Below are positions 1 through 62,619 of a stretch of 64,000 nt of DNA, one piece after another; within the stretch, counting starts at the first letter, position 1; every line of letters begins with the position of its first letter. The notes below the pieces were generated by a model. The model searched no databases, was not told the DNA's origin, and saw only the letters and a program-made list of their open reading frames with translations. Both the position numbers and the translations under genes were made by a program. This DNA is from Thamnaconus septentrionalis (lineage: Eukaryota; Chordata; Actinopteri; Tetraodontiformes; Monacanthidae): positions 1,804,501-1,868,500 of the forward strand of contig CM020503.1 of NCBI GenBank assembly GCA_009823395.1. Reading direction: 5' to 3'.

Positions 1-1889
1 TAATTAGACCCAGGATTATTCTCATTCAGTATTAATCCATTAATATTTAAGGTCATGATGATGGAAAATAATCACTGGCAAAAAAAAATCACATTTTTAA
101 ATCAGTCTCTGGTCCTTGTTTCCAAGAACCCACATTTACTGATGCTGCCTTGTGACCTTAGTTTGTCACACAGAATAACACAGCGTGACTTCTGTTACAA
201 ATCCTGGCAGATGTGTTGTAGAAGAACCCTCTAGTGGGTGTGTCAACCCTCTGGAAAAGCTGCCCAAAAATCTCAGACAGAGGAATGGAATAGTCTAGAA
301 CATGCATGTGCAAGTTACACATATTATTAGCTGATTTGCTGATGAAGTTTCGTGACTCTTGAAATGTCCAATACTATTGAAATAGTTCACCCATTGCAAC
401 CGTCAAACACTCAGCGGCCCAACATGCCACAGTGGGAATTACTTATCAGGTGTCTTTGTAAGCTAAAGTTTTTAGTTAACTTGGAATGTAAAGCTAACAT
501 TTGCTAGTTAGCATTGGAGTGTAGCTCTGGCTGGCTGCATTTCTGTCCTGAGCAGCTCAAATCTTTGGAAGTCAGTGACTGAGTCCAGCCTGGGTCTGGT
601 TTAATTGTCCAAACTAAACTCAGGAAGACAAAGTTAAAGAAAAAAAAAAAGTGGCACTTTGTTGTTCCACGCAGTGGGTCTGTGAATGGTTGTTTGTCCA
701 TGTGGCTCTGCCAGCGTGTCCAGGATGTGACCTGCCTTTGACCCAAGACCCCCCACAGGCCTGACGGTTGGAGAAGTGTGATGGAACACAGATGGATGGG
801 TGAATGGATGTCACGTACACATTGTTTTATAAAGACTAAACACTTGGTTATTTTATCCAGTACTCATTTGCCTACTAAGGTGTTTTTATTCAATTCTGAA
901 GTCTTTCATGATGCTTCCTCCAACATCTGTCTTCTTGGTTTTTCTGCCTTTAAGAAAGTGAAAAATCCAACAGTTTCCTATAGATTTTTTATTTTCTCCT
1001 GAATCCACTGTCACATATGCAGGTCGTCAGACAGCATATGCTGCTTCTGCATGTCAGCTTCTGCTGAAAGCATGACAGTCCTCCCCAGGCAGTGAGAGTG
1101 AGAGTTTGCACTGCTGAGGCGGGAGTGGAGGTGGTGGCTGTTCCTGGGTTCACTTGTCCTCATGTCTCTTTTCACCCTCATCTTAGGAAAGGGCTCAGGC
1201 TCGTTAATCACCAGTTTATTTGTACTCAGAAAGGGGCTGCAAGTGAATTAATTGTGTCCTTGTCTGCGGGCCCCTGATACCCGGTTGCCAATAAAAGGGG
1301 AATCAATGAGCTCCTGCTGATCAGCAGTAGTTTAGAGTTTATACAAGCATGCAGACCTAATTCTCATGAACATTAATAAACCCAACTTGAGCAATGATTC
1401 CCTCCTCAAACGTGTCTCAACACATCCGAAGTCAAATTTAAACCCAGAGCCACATTCCATTATTTAATCATGAGGAGCACCTGAGGCCATGAAAACATCA
1501 GGCCACAGATTGAAATAAAGGAAGAAAAGAAACTAGAGGACGAGAAACTTTTGTCTGAACAGAAATTGCTTCTGAGTCCCTTTTCCCATCGTCCCAGCAT
1601 CTTTACGAGCCTTCAGGTTTAATTTAAGAGCCGTGTGTGGGACTGCGACCCCTCGGCTATAAACCACTGACCTACATTGATTATAAAAACGTCTCTATCC
1701 TTTTCTGTTATTGTTTCTATTCCTGAGTCCGTTTTTTGGATCGAGTCCCATCGAGAGTGAGAGAGAGAGAGAGAGAGAGCGAGAGAAAAATAATAACAAC
1801 AGCACACATCTCCCCAAGAGCTTTGCTTTATTGACACACTGGGGACCATCTGTCCATCTGCAGCCCGCAGCCAAAGCCTGTGCACTGTG
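1..1889. other. Upstream intergenic DNA, no gene seen
   Basis: AT-rich sequence with stop codons in all frames and only short chance ORFs. A GA dinucleotide repeat lies at 1752-1786. No splice-bounded coding segment was recognised. Confidence 0.6.
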
Positions 1890-2584
1890 GCCGTGGCGTG
1901 GCAAGCATTCAGCGGCGGAGTTGCGGGTGGTGGGGGGAGAGGGGGGAGACGCGCGGTGGAGACGCGCGCCGGGCGGACAGGAGGTCCTCGAGCAGGGACG
2001 TCTAGAATTGCGGGGCGGGATTAGAGATCAGATTAGGGCTCAGGGAGTATCGCGGATCCCGTTGCGTAATTAACTCGGCTGGGCGGCCGGGAGGTGCGGG
2101 ACTGGTTCCGAGGAGGCGCAACGTGGGCGGCGCGTCGAGCGAGGCGGCGGCAGCGGCGGCGGCAGCAGCACAGCGGCGGCTCCAGGCTGCGGGAGTGAGA
2201 GAGGAGCTGGATGCGGAGCGCGCCGGACCTGCAGGGACACCGGGCGGCAGAATTGAAGGACGCGCGGGGCGGCGCGCGACTCTCTGACTTCTACTGTCAG
2301 CGCGTGCGAATTGACTTCAGCTGCGCGTGGAGCAGAACACAGAGAGCGGGAGGGGGTGCGGGGGGGGAGCTGACCGAGGACCTGCTACCGGAGACCGGCA
2401 GGCAGGGATTTGAACCCGCGAACCGGAGAAGCTGCTTGGAACAAGTCAATCAACACCTTTTACTGTTGTTGCACTTGCGCTCGTGAGTTGTGTGGAGTGC
2501 AGGGATGGAGTGAGCGGAGCCGCCGTGAGAGAGCTTCACGTGAGGCGCGAGATGATGTGAAGAGCACAAAAAGAAGGTCTGGAA
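1890..2584 (+). promoter_or_regulatory. crhr1: CpG-rich promoter/leader of crhr1
   Basis: GC- and CpG-dense block just upstream of the first coding exon, in contrast to the AT-rich DNA on both sides. I see no TATA box at a convincing position, as expected for a CpG-island promoter. The transcription start is not visible. A GA microsatellite (1752-1786) lies just upstream. If transcription starts before 2211, the leader carries an upstream ORF of 91 codons (2211-2486), a two-codon ORF (2505-2513) and, at 2555-2560, an ATG followed at once by TGA. Confidence 0.65.
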
Positions 2585-51813
<49,229 letters not shown>

Positions 51814-53335
51814 GACCCACAGAGACAGGTTTTAAAAAGAAAAGAAAAAAATCACAGCCACGCCCCCCATCTTCATTTGGCTCGTCCCATCGCTGTCTCG
51901 TCATGTTCCACCACGTCAGTGGAGCAGCGCTGCAACAGCCTCCCGAACCTCCAGAGGTCCGTTACACACAGAGCCCCAAAGTGGAAGGTGGATGGAGGAC
52001 GACCCGCAAGGACACTGCAGACGTTGTGAAACCAGAGGTTTGAGGATCAATAGATGCATGTGACCAAGGCCAGTTCGGATGACGATGACTTTGGATGTGA
52101 ATATACTGCACTGTCTCCTGTTTCCCGCTTTCCGTTTTTGTCTCAGGCTGCTTGGCTGCACTGCCACAGATCCCATCTCGGCGGATTTCTCACCCCCGAC
52201 ACGACTGGTGCAGAGACTAAGTTGTTGTTCAAACTGTAACTCTGTTTATTTTGTTCATGTTTCCTGCGGCCCTTTTATCGTGTTTGTTATTTTTGTGTCG
52301 TGCCGATTTGATTTCCTTCGCTCTTGGTTGGCTTGGTGCAGTGTCTGTCATCAATTTGCAAGGAAGTGAAACACATTCCAAAATACTTTTGACCTGAAAG
52401 TTTTTGTTTCAGTCAACAAAACATGGGCCATGTGTAGCTATGTGTGACATACAAAACAAAAACCTGCAGTTTGCCAACAGGCAGACTTGAACTCTATGGA
52501 AGTTAGCCTAGCATTGCACAATTTGCTTTTCAGAGCCATCTCATTTGTCATTTTGCACATTGTAATGTTACTTTACAGCCTCGCACAGTTTTCTGAGTTT
52601 CATTCCTCACGAAGATCTTCTGGATGTTTGTTACAGGAAAACAGCAGGGCAACTTGGTTCGGCTAAAAAAACTTTATTTTAAACTATTTAAAGTGAGAGA
52701 AGAGTGATATAAAATAATTTATAACATATCAAATAGTAGTTGGCATATCCAGGCTCACAACGTTTTGTTTCCAATTTAACAAAGTGTACACTAACTTGGT
52801 GTTTTTCACCAAACACATTCAAGCAAACATGCTAGCAGAGCCATATTAGCATTGAGCAACACAAAATATCTAATGCCATTGAATATAAATTCTTCTTTTA
52901 GCTCCTAACTTCTCCAAGTGTGTTGTCTTCAACTTGCTCTGCAGCCAGCTAGACACCCTTAAGTAAACTGTGAAATGGCTAGCAAACAACAACAACAAAT
53001 AAAAGCACTAACCTAAGTCAGTCATTTTATATCAAAGACAAACAGCTGAATCAATGTTGCTCTCAGTTTTCTAAACACCTTGTCAGTGTTTTTTGGAACC
53101 AAGTTTTTTTGAGACTATATCATGGAGCAAAACTCCTTGATCTAACAATGAGACTTAAAACCGTCGCCTCTCTACCAGCAAGCTGAAAACAGCATTTTAT
53201 CCTAACACGGTGTCGCAGTCATTACTGAAATGTTTATCGCACTTGGAGCGTTAACTGAGTTTACCAGTTTTATTGTAAATACATTTTTTAAAAAAAAATA
53301 CTACAACCTCACACATATAATACCAAAATAAATAT
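51814..53335 (+). other. crhr1: Likely crhr1 3' untranslated region
   Basis: Begins after the stop codon. Candidate polyadenylation hexamers AATAAA occur at 52998-53003 and 53327-53332, with more near 54775, 54797 and 55090. None stands out, so the 3' end is uncertain. Confidence 0.4.
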
Positions 53336-54660
53336 TTAAAGAAAAAAAACACAAACCACACACTGTGAATCATCAGGGCACAGAATCAACACAATGGCCA
53401 CAGTCCACATTCCTGTGATACCACGTCTAGCACCTATTTTGCAAATTGCTTTTTTTGTCCAACTGTATATTAATCTCAGCATTCTGTTGCCACCCTTCAA
53501 GAAAAGTTTGCGTTTGTTTCATTGAGCTGTTGTGGTGAAATCTCAGATGACTTGAAACAACAGGATCTCACCGGATATCACAGGGATGCGTGTGTTGGTC
53601 TTTTCTATTGTCAAACATCTGTGCAGTTGCTTTTTTGCAGCGTGGGCTGTGTGATGTGACCAAAACTGAAATCATTGTCGCCTGATCTCATTTTAGCCTG
53701 ATCAGATAATATTCAGATGATAAAAGAAATAGCAAACCGCCTCATTTGTCTTTGGTGGGTGATAAAACATCTTGCGGCTTGGCCTCTTCACCTCCAGACT
53801 GATAAAATGACATGACTAAAACAGGAACACTAAACTGTTTTAAATCTTAGAATTCACCTCACAGTTTTATGTCACCACGGAAATTCTATTGACATAAGAC
53901 ACGATTGTCTGTCTTTGTTTTTTTGTTTTGTTTCAACTTTGCAGCGTAGCTGGGATTCTGAAGCCTGACATCCTAATCGTTCATCTTGAGAAGTTCCAAG
54001 CTGAATCATACTGACTTTGTTATCACTGTTCTGACCGATGCAAGCTGCACATAAAAATCCACTGACGAAAAGAAAGTGTCTGCAAGCTGCTAAGATATAT
54101 GTGTGAATAATTCAAATGTTCTTGTTCCAGTGATTTCTATTGTGCAATTTGACTAATGCCTCATGAATATTATGGAGCTTTAAAGGATTATAATATATTT
54201 ATAAAACAAAAAACATCTTTGATTAGTCCAGATGTCATGCAGATAACAACAGGCTTTAATCAGCACCATCTTGACCATGAAACTGATCCAATTAGGTGTG
54301 AAAATGAGTTTTTCTTAACTCTGTCCAAATTCTTGCTCAAACATTTATAAGTCACACGCTTGTAGATGTTCACATCAAACACATTTAAGCATTGCATTCA
54401 ATTGGGATTTTCTACATTTTCACCCATAAAGAATAACAGATGCAGGCCCCTCATTTAGGAACCAGACCCTCATTTTGTCTCAACTCTCAGTTGTGTTAGA
54501 TTTTTCTCATGTCACACAGCCCCGCCGTCAAATTATTGCACTTTTGAGCTTTAACAGATTGATATTAAAATGCAGAAACGTGGGACAAAGAATTCCTGCA
54601 CTTGTTCATAGTTATGTGGTACATGTGGTGGTGAAAGAAACACAGTGTAACTCACACAAG

Positions 54661-54734
<74 letters not shown>

Positions 54735-54850
54735 TATTCTCTGCTTTTTCATACTTGAAAAGATGTGAAGAGACAATAAACTGCGTGTTGCATTTGAATA
54801 AAAAAGAACATGTGGAATCAATGTCAAAAATATTTTATAGAAAGTATTTT

Positions 54851-54898
<48 letters not shown>

Positions 54899-57044
54899 CC
54901 TCTCTCTTCCTCTCTCTCTCTCACTGTTCTGGGGTCGTGGCTTTAAAGGCTCAGGATGGAGGTGCCATTTGGCTCCATGGTCCCCTGGGACAAAGGTGAA
55001 CATGAAAACCATCTCGAGCATTGTGTGATTCCTTTTAAGCTTTGTGTCTTCGTCTCTAAGGAGCTCACCGCGCAAACATCAGCTTTTTAAATAAAATCCC
55101 CTTTCTGGTTGAGCGAGTTCTTCCTCCTCCTCCTCCTCCTCCTCCACCTCCTTCTCCTAACCAGGGAACAAAACCAAACCCCTGTTTTTAATCTGTGATG
55201 TCAGCAGCAGTTCAGAAAACACAGAGGAAAACAAAAAAACATGTTGTTGTTTGATATGATTTCCCACAGAGTGAATGTCGCGATTCAGAGTTTTACACGG
55301 TCACATGATGCCGAACAGGAAGTCAGACTCCTCGTGAACCCTTGTGTTAGAGGAGAGCTGCAAGGTTAGAGTCAGCCTGCAGAGCAGCTTCAGGCCACGC
55401 TTGGTTAAAAATATTTTACAGATTGTGTCCTGGGGAGAGTTACTCATCGTCACAGTGCCGTTTAGATTCTCCCTCGTGTTTGTCCACTGTGTGCTGTAGT
55501 GACACTGTTGTGAGTTAAAGTGAAGACGCCTGGAAGTGACAAAGCTCTACTAGCTTCAAATCAGTGCATCTACAATAATTACACCTCTGGTTACTCTCAC
55601 TCTTGCCTCGCCGTTATTACTGGTTGCCAGTTTGACACAATCAACATCATAATAGAACTGGAGCAGCAGTAGTAATAATTTGTAGTGTGAATCAAGAAAA
55701 ACACACTGCAATGCACATCTCAGTGGAACATTTTTAATGTAAGCATCAATAATGCACCATTGCTCCTTTAGGTAGAGATAATTACAGACAGCGAGAAATT
55801 ACCTCATTTTGACCCTCTAAGTTTGGTCAGTCAGGACTTTAGCTGCAGCTCTTGAGATTTATGCATATTGCAAAATACCAACTATAATCTAACACATTCA
55901 GTTTATCAAAGGAACAGTTTGCCTGCAATTAAATCCCCCCAAAAAAACCTTGTGGCTGAGATTTAAATTTTGCATAATGGAGCTGGATGTGCTGAGTGCC
56001 GTCGACTCACTGCAAGACGACCCTGTTGTGTGGGGTTTGCATGTTCTGACTGTTAGGCCTGGAACATCAGTTGGAAGCTCAGGAACAAACTGGAGACATC
56101 TTCAGTTCACAGATGTAGTATTTATTTTTGGTCACAGGTAAAGCAAAGCAGCGCTGGACTCAGAGTGTCAGAGCTCACGCAGGGTCTCCATCAGAGTGAG
56201 CCCCAGTGTGGGTGTGGAATCCAGTTATCTTCTCGGGCTTGGATGGACTGAGCCCGTACTGAGGTTGGAGAACAGGTCAACCACTGTTCCCCCGGATTTA
56301 CTGAAGTGTGATATGAAGACGTTTGTGACTTTTGTCCTTGGGACGTGTAGCTATTGTAACAGCTCAAACTAACAAACAAAGAGGAACTTGTGGTTGCAAC
56401 TGGCTTTTTTTGAGGACGACCAGTGATCCAAAAGAGTGCCTAATTTGTGCCCAAAGATTTTGCCTATGCATAATTGCACCTTGTCTGTAGGTGTGCACTG
56501 CTGTTTGTCTATCTGGCATCTGCGCAGGATAAGCAGTCATAGAAAATAGCTGGATGGATGGCGCAGAGAGGCAATAATGCAGACTCACATTCAAGACACA
56601 TACAGAGAGAGAATGAGTGAGTTCAGCGTTGTGTCTTAATGGAAGAGAAATACTCTGGATCTGGTCATCCTCGAGCCCAGCTAATGCAGACAGACGCAAA
56701 ATGCAAAGGAAATGACGAATCTCTTTTCACAAGATGAAGCTGCTGAGAGGCTTTGTTTTTATTGTCTCACCTGTGCCGCAGTGATCGGATGACGCACCAC
56801 GAGATAAACAGCTCTTATCCACAGCAGCTCTGCCAAGTGTTATCATCGCTCACTGGTAACTGAAAATGTGACCCTGATTAGAATTAGGAGTTTCAAAAAC
56901 AACAGATGTTATTACTTTCATCGGCCATGTGGAAACTTTGGAGTATTTTTACAAGGACTGTAACTCTCTAGTCCTGATGGTTGAGTCCAGTCCAGTTGCT
57001 TTTACCCAACCTTTTTAGGATGAGGTGGACAAGTGAGCACCTAC

Positions 57045-57118
<74 letters not shown>

Positions 57119-57730
57119 TATTATTTATATTCCGGTGAAACTTAAATTGTTCATGGTGGCATTTTGGGGCGCAGCTCACTGTTAATGTATGAATGACTCC
57201 ACACGTCACTAAAATTACTGAAATGAGGCGCTCGTGCCTCCTCTACTGACAAGCGTGGTGGTTTAGTTCCATCTAGTGGCGCTTTACCGCAACTACACCT
57301 ATGTTTTTCCCTCTGTTTTGTCATCGCTGGACGGCCAGTTAGTGAGTCGAACTACAACACATAAGTGTTTGCACTTGAGAAGACTAAAACATGTCGCTGC
57401 CTGCCAAATCTAATGCGCGTTCACTTGAGTTGGGGGTTAAAGAGGAGAGGCGGAATGACAGGGAGGTAAGAGGTGAGATAATGGAATGATGTTCTCGCAT
57501 GAAACACTCAGAAAATAGCAAGCATTCATTTCTGAAATATGTCAAAACAGTGTGGAGCTGCAGCCCATTTTCACCCTTTACATTCAGATTCTGTATCCCA
57601 CTTCACTCTTGTAGCTCAGTTCACTTAGGGGGGAAAAAAAAACAAATCAACAAATAAAGGGACCACTTAAATCACACCTCAGATCTGGATGGATGCAACT
57701 TTCCTGCTTGTAATCCTTATCGTTAGTGAC
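53336..57730. other. Intergenic DNA with microsatellites
   Basis: No gene recognised. TTA tract 54665-54733, TC tract 54856-54930, TCC tract near 55116-55155, GACA/GA tract 57045-57114. Confidence 0.65.
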
Positions 57731-57744
57731 TGAGATTAGTGTGC

Positions 57745-58910
57745 TTTATTTGATGATGTTAGTTTGATTTGTTGAGAACAAAATAATGTTATACCGAACC
57801 ATGGAAACCCAACTCATTACCCCACTGAGGACTGGATTCAGAATCGTCCACAAATCAAAATGAGCCTGGATCAGGTCATTAGTTAGCTGCTGGACTGCCT
57901 GCGGTGCGATATTGTGGCTGTGGATGTCCAAGAGGTGCTGCATTTGGATTTAAGTCTGGGGAACGAGCAGGCCGGTCAATAGCATCAGTGCCTTCATCAT
58001 CCAGAAACTACTGACATAATCCAGTCACCTGAGGCCAGGCTTTGTCATGCACCAGAAGGAATCCAGGGCCAACTGTACCAGCATATGGTACAGAGGATCT
58101 CATCAGCAGTAAAGGCAGCTCTGTCTAACACATGGACGTCTGTGAGGCCCTCATAGGATACACCTTCCGAGACCTCACTGATCCACCCCAAAACTGGTCA
58201 GGACAACATTTTCCTCAACATCTCCAGACGCTCTCCTGTCTGTCACACATGCTCAGCGTGAACCTGCACTTATCTGTGGGGAGAGCAGGTCGCCGAAGGC
58301 AAATCTGTCAATTCTGGTGTTCTCTGGCAAATACCAATCAGTGTTTGGCCGTAAGCACAGACCCCACTTGTCGACATCTGGCCCACGTGAAGTCTGTTTC
58401 TGACAGTCTGGATAAAACATGCATGTGTGTGGCCTGCACGAGGTCATTTTGTAAGGCTCTGACCTTGCCCCACCTCTTCCTTGTGCAAAGGAGCAGATAA
58501 CGGCCTTGCTGCTAGGTTGGTGCCCTTCTACGGCCCCCTCCACTTCTCCTAGTGTACTGGCCCGTCTCCTGGCACCTCCTCCACACTCTTGAAACGACGC
58601 TGGGAAGCATAGCAGACTGTCTGGCCGCAGCACGTATTGATGCACCATCCTGGAGGAGCTGCACTACCTGAACCACTTCTGTGGGCTGCAGATATCACCT
58701 CATCCTCATACCAAGAATCATACAGAAAGGATGGGGTGAGGGAAATGGTATGTGGCCACAAGCAAAACTATTCCTCAATAAGGGTTGTCTTGCTAATTGC
58801 CTCTCCAACCTGTAGTGAAACTGATTTACAATCATTTTTGCTTTGTGACTGAATAGGTTGATATCAAAGACGTGTGATGGATTTGGAGTTACATTGTGAT
58901 GACTTTGTGT
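57745..58910 (-). pseudogene. Tc1-like transposase pseudogene
   Basis: Read on the - strand, the region shows a degraded Tc1-type transposase. LDDEGTDAIDRPARSPDLNP (about 57948-58007) is the catalytic DD[E/D] segment, and further pieces are spread over at least three frames with stops. Nearby + strand blocks such as GGGCCAACTGTACCAGCATA and GCACCATCCTGGAGGAGCTG match a common fish Tc1-like element. Ends are approximate; terminal repeats were not resolved. Confidence 0.82.
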
Positions 58911-60400
58911 TTTTATTTATTTATTTTAGCTGTGTATATTACTCTTTGGTTTGGTTTATGTTTATTGAAAAAATGAGGAAAATTATTTTAAAGAGCAGTT
59001 TATATCAAACAGAGCATAACATTTCATCTATGCTTACTCTTTATAACAGCAGAAAAAAAATCAGGCAAAATCTTGTCTTTATTGAAATTGTGATGAAAAT
59101 CAGAATCCCACCTTTAAAACAAGAATTGTGAGAGGGATCTTCTTGGATAGGAATGAAGCTTTCAAGTCAACTTTAAGAGTAGTAAGCAGCAGGAATTGTT
59201 TTAACTTTAGACTCAAAATCATTTACTGCGTCATTATTGTATCTTTACCAGCATTGATGAATTTTGAAGGCAAATGGAGTCGGCCCCTGAAGCACGAATC
59301 CAAACTCTTAATGCCATAAAATTGCTTGCTTGAAATCCTTTTAATGGCAATTAGATCAAATAGCTCAACTGAGGGTTTAGATAAATAGGTGGCAGTAAAG
59401 TGAGGTTTTGTGGAGGAAAATCATGTGGCTACAAAAGCCTGAGTCACAAACATATTGATCATCTATTACTGTTGCAACACCACATTTTCAGCTAAGGAAC
59501 TCTGAGCTGCTATTGTCAAAACACTTGAGAAACTTTGTTTTGTCCAACAAACCTCAACATTATTGAAAAAATGTTAACTAATGGCATTCAAAACAAAATA
59601 GTCTTATTTGAGAAGAAATGCCATTTAAAAATGACGTAATTTGCTGTCACTTAAAGTTGGAATAAGAAAAGGCAGAAAACGTCATATTCATCAGTTATTT
59701 GTTGTGAGTGCTGTCTTCTAATTGATGACCTTGTTGCTAAGGTGCCATGTATGGTTGTGGAATGAAGCTGTTTCTTATGTAATGTTTCACAGTCAATGTT
59801 TGTCATAGGTGGTCAGACAGCATTAGTAAAACTGCATGGAAATCATTGCTGCCGAACTTCCAGGACATTCCCTCCAGAGACAGTTTTTGTAAATGCTGCA
59901 CACTCACACCAGGTTTTGCACAAAGTCTCGAGTAATTGCTGGGATTTTCCGAACCGGTTTCAGCCTAACCACTGCTCTTTGCCTCCTTGGCCTTCGTCCT
60001 TGGTTCTAAGTGGGTGAGCACTGATGCCTGGAACGCCTGGACGGTTAACGTTATCCCACCTCTGAGAGCTGCTTGAACGTGTTGCAAGAAAGTCTCAAAT
60101 TTAACATTCATAAGAAACTCGTTTGAAAGGATCTGTAACTTATAATTCTTCTTCATTCAGTGCCGTGAAAATCACAGGCCCAACTCAAAAGTGAAGTCCC
60201 AAAGAAATGGCTATTTTCATACGAGGCGTTTTAGTTTACTAACTGACAACACATCAGGACCAACAGTGAGTAGCTAGCATGCGTGAGGGGTAAAGCTGCA
60301 CTCACGCAATTTAATGACTAAAAACAGCCATCTGCAAATAAGGGGCAATTGGGGTAACTCGTTCATACATTTTCTAACCAATGCATTATTTTCGAACGAT
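58911..60400. other. Intergenic DNA, no gene seen
   Basis: AT-rich, short chance ORFs only; no repeat family recognised. Confidence 0.6.
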
Positions 60401-60429
60401 GAAGTTCCATGCTATGAACTTTCATCTAC

Positions 60430-60566
60430 GTTTCCGCTGTACGGGCATTTGCTATGACTGACAGCTGGGCTGCGCCAATGGGAAAGCTCCATTGCACAAA
60501 TCGTCCAATGGGAGCGCGGGGGCTGGTTGTTATCAAGTCGTAAACGGTTAGTAACAGGGCAAGCAG
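60430..60566 (+). promoter_or_regulatory. Candidate promoter and non-coding first exon of a downstream gene
   Basis: Two CCAAT boxes (60475-60479 and 60505-60509), both followed by GGGA, and a G-rich box, with a strong splice donor GCAG/GTAAGTAAG at 60567. The spacing allows only a very short first exon, so this is a suggestion. Confidence 0.35.
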
Positions 60567-61191
60567 GTAAGTAAGATTTTCTGCTGTTATTTTTCCTCTA
60601 ACACTCTGTCAGGGAAAAAACACTGATTCAAATGAAGCTTTAGCTGTTCGACCGAGGCACGTTTGTTTTTCTCCGTTACTTTTCTGCCACACGACGACTA
60701 AAAAAGACGGTCAGTCATTGACAAGTCTGTATGGAATCGGGAAGCATACAAGCTAACGAGCGGTAGCGTTAGCCCGTTAGCTTTGTTGGCTGCTATTGGC
60801 CAGCTTCTCAGCGGTGGACGGCGACGTCGCTACACCTCCGTCTTCAACGTTAGTTCGGCTAACGTTAGCTTTCCATCTGCCGTTGACAAAAGTCCACTCA
60901 CTTGTATCACAAAAATCTTCGCAAATGCACTTGTCCGACGTGAAAGTCAATGCAGACACCCACTTTTGTTACTGAAATGTAAGGTTCCCAAACCCACTTC
61001 GCACATAGTTTCACAATTTTAACTTTTATCACCATAAATTTGCGATGATAAACATCCATTTAGGTAACGATAGCGAGCTAGCGCTAGCTCAGCCCGTAGA
61101 CGCGACGCTGACAGATGACAACTTTGTAAACCGAATCAAATGAATAGGTACAATACAACTGATGCTTTCTGTTGATTCTGTTTTTCCCTAG

Positions 61192-61273
61192 GTTGCATTT
61201 TGCTCCCATTATGTTCCCTCCAACCATGGACCCTTGGATTACTAAATGGAGAGTTTCAACAATGGAGGCGAAG
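61192..61273 (+). CDS. Candidate 5' exon of an unidentified neighbouring gene (partial)
   Basis: A strong acceptor (TTGATTCTGTTTTTCCCTAG) ends at 61191. Within the exon an ATG at 61246 reads MESFNNGGE before a donor-like GTATTG at 61274 (phase 1). An earlier ATG at 61211 reads MFPPTMDPWITKWRV in another frame. I do not recognise either peptide. The exon could also be wholly untranslated, or not an exon at all. Confidence 0.3.
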
Positions 61274-61716
61274 GTATTGCCCGATAGACGTTTGTTTATC
61301 AATTTATTTTTGTTACGTTTTGCGTATTCGTCGTGAATCATACAGACAAATTCGCGGTCGCCGTCTCCCATTAGTGGCCAAAACAAATGGGAAGATTTTT
61401 AGAGTCAAGTGGCGGACGTGAGTTGCCTCTTGACCGTGATGGTCCCCTGTGAGTTGAAACCAATTGTGTCGATGGAACGCTGTGGCGATATTAGAATGGA
61501 AACCCCATGTTCGAAACTCGTATTAAAGAGAAACTAAACTAATGAATGGATGTCAACGTCAGAGTGGAAGTAGCACTCACACTGCTGACACGGGACTGGG
61601 ACCAAGATCTCCCAGGAGTTTTGAGGATGAAACTTGTGGGTGGATGGATGATTTATCACCTTAGCTGAAAAACATAAACGTAAGTTTAATGTAATCTGTC
61701 ACTCACCGCTCAACAG

Positions 61717-61766
<50 letters not shown>

Positions 61767-62619
61767 GCTATTTACAATTTTATTAGATATTACAGACTAA
61801 TTAGTCAAATAGCTTGCATACATTAAATGTATGCAAATATGTAAGTTTTTAATCAGTGGTGCATTACAGTATTATGAAGCACATGAATGTTTTGTCATGC
61901 TTTACATATGGATGTATATACATCTACATGTGCATATACATATTTATAAATTTTAATTTTCTAGAGCTATTTATTTTAAGACCACATGCCTGCCCATGTC
62001 AAGAATAAAATATCAAAGAAGTTATAGCTTTAATATTTATATCTTAGTATTCTTATCAGATCAGAATACTTGAACTATTTATAAAAACGTATAACATTCC
62101 TCAATCCTAATATATTGAATTTCAGTTATGTAAAACAGGATGGAATTTGTACTTTTTTTATCTTGATGTATAGCATTATTCTTTTTTACAGTCTGATAAT
62201 TCTTTTTCACAGACGTAGTTAGTGTAGGTAACTATGGACATAGTTAGCGATATTAAGAATGCCAAGTTGACACATGTAAAATCCATTGAATTCGTTATCA
62301 TTTACATATTGTCGCTACAACAGCGCCTCCACATGGCCGGTTGTACCTAGTTGACGATTGCAGTGCTGGCGGGCGATGTGGAGTTTGACATTAGAACCAG
62401 GCAGTCCCTTCCCCTCTGGAGAATAATCACAAGAGCTATACTGAACTATTACGCAGCAGCCCGTTTCGTTTTATTTAGTTCCTAGATACATTTGATCATT
62501 TATATTTGTGACTAATTCGATCAGTAGTATTCGTTTTTAAACGTTAAGATGATGTAATGTGTATATATTGTCCAAATGTTGACAACGCAACACTCCTTTA
62601 AAGCATAATAGAAACATTC
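61274..62619. other. Non-coding DNA between promoter-like blocks
   Basis: AT-rich with one TA tract; no exon recognised. Confidence 0.5.
61719..61764. repeat. TA microsatellite
   Basis: Forty-six bp of alternating T and A. Confidence 0.97.

Noticed and set aside
1711..2073. 120-codon frame upstream of crhr1 exon 1
   Set aside because: It crosses the GA repeat and CpG block, with no splice logic or recognisable domain.
58132..58648. Open frames of 122 and 131 codons on opposite strands
   Set aside because: They are fragments of the decayed Tc1-like element, not a host gene.
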